Assembly (NCBI GenBank): GCA_025354075.1
Contig: JANXNO010000009.1
Span: forward strand, 1 to 6,670
Direction of reading: 5' to 3'
DNA length: 6,670 nucleotides
From: Burkholderiales bacterium
GTDB taxonomy: Bacteria; Pseudomonadota; Gammaproteobacteria; Burkholderiales; Casimicrobiaceae
Position numbers and translations under genes: made by a program. The notes beneath the pieces are model-generated. The model was not told the DNA's origin. It was given only the letters and a program-made list of their open reading frames with translations, and made no database searches. Positions 5,562-6,670 of this stretch are shown piece after piece. The stretch's first letter is position 1. The number at the start of each line of letters is the position of its first letter.

Positions 5562-5650
5562 GTGATCATGCCAAATGTAACCTGTTAACCGGAGATTATC
5601 AGTCAAGGCCTTGGCGCTAAGTCACCTTATGTCGCCCGCGAGACAGTTCG

Positions 5651-5659
5651 TGCTACGAT
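5651..5659 (+). promoter_or_regulatory. Possible extended -10 promoter of vapBC
   Basis: TGC followed by TACGAT (5651-5659) fits an extended -10 element (TGn before the hexamer). The -35 position at 17 bp spacing is poor. Start of transcription near 5666 would give a leader of about 20 nt. The leader is A/T-rich and has no Shine-Dalgarno before the ATG at 5688. Confidence 0.3.
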
Positions 5660-5687
5660 CGAGAAACCGTTTTACTAAATAATTTCT

Positions 5688-5936
5688 ATGACTTCGGTAG
5701 CCTTATCCCCGAAATTTCAAGTCGTCATACCAAAAGACGTTCGCAAAGCGCTAAACCTCGTTGCAGGCCAGCGCCTTGAGGCGCGCGTTGTGGGCGATCA
5801 TGTGGAGCTGGTGCCTGAGCTGCCGATCTCGGCGATTCGTGGCATGTGTCGCGGCATCAATACCGACGTGCCGAATGACATCGAGGACGCCGGTGAAACC
5901 AAACGCACCAAACGCACTGCTGCTCGCGCCGCATGA
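5688..5936 (+). CDS. vapB: Type II antitoxin VapB, AbrB/MazE-like
   Basis: An 82-aa antitoxin with an N-terminal AbrB/SpoVT swapped-hairpin DNA-binding domain: VALSPKFQVVIPKDVRKALNL (4-24), then GQRLEARVVGDHVELVP (27-43). The strand-turn pattern K-F-Q-V-V-I-P-K-x-V-R is diagnostic. The linker AIRGMCRGINTDVPNDIED (49-67) is typical of VapB proteins that bind a PIN toxin groove. The tail is rich in Lys, Thr and Arg (GETKRTKRTAARAA) and probably flexible. The stop overlaps the next start as ATGA (5933-5936). It probably autoregulates the pair together with VapC. Confidence is high because domain, order and overlap agree. Confidence 0.93.
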   Translation: MTSVALSPKFQVVIPKDVRKALNLVAGQRLEARVVGDHVELVPELPISAIRGMCRGINTDVPNDIEDAGETKRTKRTAARAA

Positions 5937-6313
5937 ACGTCGTCGATTCGTGCGGCTGGATGGAGTACATCGCGGACGGCCCCAACGCCGCGTTTTTTGA
6001 ATCTGCGCTCGTCGACTTGCCAAACCTCATCGTACCGTCGATCACCATTTACGAAGTGTGCAAACGCGTGTTGGTGCAAAGCGGCCAAACGTTCGCTGAC
6101 CGGGCAGTCAATGCAATGACTCGCGGACAAGTCGTGCATCTCGACACCGACAATTTGCGCCTCGCCGCCATCGCCTCCGTGCGCTACAAACTCGCCATGG
6201 CCGACGCCATCATCTGGCAAACCGCGCAATTGCATCAGGCGCAACTTTTTACGCAGGATGCGGATTTGATGGAGGTGCCAGATGTACGGTATCGCGCGAA
6301 GGTTGCCACCTAA
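5933..6313 (+). CDS. vapC: Type II toxin VapC, PIN-domain ribonuclease
   Basis: A 126-aa PIN-domain protein. VapC toxins are Mg-dependent ribonucleases that cut tRNA or rRNA and are held inactive by VapB. The four expected acidic positions are present: Asp5 in VVDSCGWMEYI, Glu41 in ITIYEVCKR, Asp91 in LAMADAIIWQTA, and Asp109/Asp111 in FTQDADLMEV. Length is normal and the frame intact, so it is probably active. It is translationally coupled to VapB by the ATGA overlap and has no Shine-Dalgarno of its own. It is the third toxin-like gene within about 3.5 kb. The RNA target cannot be predicted from sequence. Confidence 0.93.
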   Translation: MNVVDSCGWMEYIADGPNAAFFESALVDLPNLIVPSITIYEVCKRVLVQSGQTFADRAVNAMTRGQVVHLDTDNLRLAAIASVRYKLAMADAIIWQTAQLHQAQLFTQDADLMEVPDVRYRAKVAT

Positions 6314-6415
6314 GTTGAAATCTATCAGGCCGCTTTGATTCGACCGCGCAACTTTAAACTCTATCCACATCCGCGGGACGGCTACTTTCACGCGCCAATT
6401 TGTACGAAAAAAACC

Positions 6416-6535
6416 ATGTCGACACCAGCTGAAACGCTAATTCTTCCATTAAAAGAGATCTGGCTTGAACTTGCGGCGCAAACGACTTCGTGGGCGACAG
6501 TACATCGGCTAATCAACGACGCAGTGACACACTGA
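6416..6535 (+). CDS. Small ORF, 39 aa, unrecognised
   Basis: From the ATG at 6416 the frame encodes 39 residues with a plausible amphipathic helix (LILPLKEIWLELAAQ) and a C terminus of VHRLINDAVTH. The frame stays open further upstream to a TTG at 6335, but the upstream residues (RPRNFKLYPHPRDG) look non-coding. No Shine-Dalgarno is seen; the ATG follows an A-rich run. I do not recognise a family. It may be a chance ORF. Confidence 0.2.
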   Translation: MSTPAETLILPLKEIWLELAAQTTSWATVHRLINDAVTH

Positions 6536-6563
6536 TCCTGTCAACATTTCGTTGAGTGATTAA

Positions 6564-6587
6564 GCGAATCATTAAAGGCTGATTCGC
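6564..6587 (+). terminator. Hairpin downstream of vapBC, possible terminator
   Basis: GCGAATCA (6564-6571) and TGATTCGC (6580-6587) are perfect 8-bp complements around an 8-nt loop. It is the first strong inverted repeat noted after VapC, about 250 bp downstream. No T-run follows, so it is either a weak or factor-dependent terminator or a plain palindrome. Confidence 0.35.
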
Positions 6588-6670
6588 GATGCCTGTTGGG
6601 GTGACATCTCTGCGGTCATCGACCACAGGCGATTGGGTTGATTGGCGGACATTGACTCTGCCGTGTCCTC

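Larger units (their letters stand above)
6314..6670. other. 357-bp stretch without a confident gene
   Basis: After VapC no convincing gene is present to the window end. The stretch holds a 39-codon ORF (6416-6535) and a perfect 8-bp-stem hairpin (6564-6587). An open frame begins at the ATG at 6589 (MPVGVTSLRSS...) and stays open to the edge, but it is only 27 codons and has no recognisable domain. It might be the start of a gene, the tail of a minus-strand one, or a degenerate repeat. Confidence 0.5.

Noticed and set aside
5798..6391. Minus-strand 197-codon open frame antisense to vapBC
   Set aside because: VapB and VapC have clear domains and an ATGA overlap on the plus strand. The antisense frame has no recognisable feature.
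1..6670. CRISPR array, tRNA, rRNA, integrase or transposase
   Set aside because: No regularly spaced direct repeats, cloverleaf, rRNA-like segment or DDE/tyrosine recombinase motif was seen on either strand.

Overview
The window reads as a stretch of proteobacterial chromosome, most likely betaproteobacterial (Burkholderiales-like). This rests on the GC-rich coding bias, a DUF3016 exported protein, a monomeric-sarcosine-oxidase-type flavoenzyme, an HTH-MNT/HEPN pair typical of proteobacterial accessory loci, and two short palindromic repeats of kinds common in such genomes (positions 1-12 and 587-617). The species cannot be fixed from the sequence. Genes are tightly packed and no transposase, integrase, tRNA, rRNA or CRISPR array is visible.

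Left third (1-2003), plus strand: a PRPP-dependent phosphoribosyltransferase (57-563); a 171-bp gap with two hairpins; a 226-aa protein of probable dimeric alpha/beta-barrel type (735-1415); and, overlapping its end by 20 bp, a P-loop kinase-like gene (1396-1932). That last gene is interrupted by an in-frame TAG directly after its Walker A motif, so it is annotated as a pseudogene. A DUF3016 secreted protein (2004-2501) lies convergently on the minus strand, separated by an 8-bp-stem hairpin.

Middle and right (2580-6313) form a small toxin-antitoxin island. It holds a Phd/YefM-StbD-type antitoxin with a RelE/StbE toxin (2630-3155, plus), an HTH-nucleotidyltransferase (MNT) with a HEPN partner (5546-4420, minus, GTGA overlap), and an AbrB-type VapB with a PIN-domain VapC (5688-6313, plus, ATGA overlap). 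A full-length, apparently intact FAD oxidase related to SolA (4407-3223, minus) starts only 12 bp after the HEPN stop, so it is probably co-transcribed with the MNT-HEPN pair. This metabolic gene is enclosed by three toxin-antitoxin-like pairs.

The first gene of each pair lacks a clear Shine-Dalgarno sequence, while two neighbouring ordinary genes have AGGAG. At two of the pairs a -10-like hexamer lies so close to the start codon that leaderless transcription is plausible. The last 357 bp hold no gene that can be called with confidence, only a 39-codon ORF, an 8-bp-stem hairpin and an open frame running off the edge.

No wholly new system is evident. The points most worth a second look are the MNT-HEPN-oxidase operon, the non-canonical HEPN motif, and the Walker A nonsense codon.
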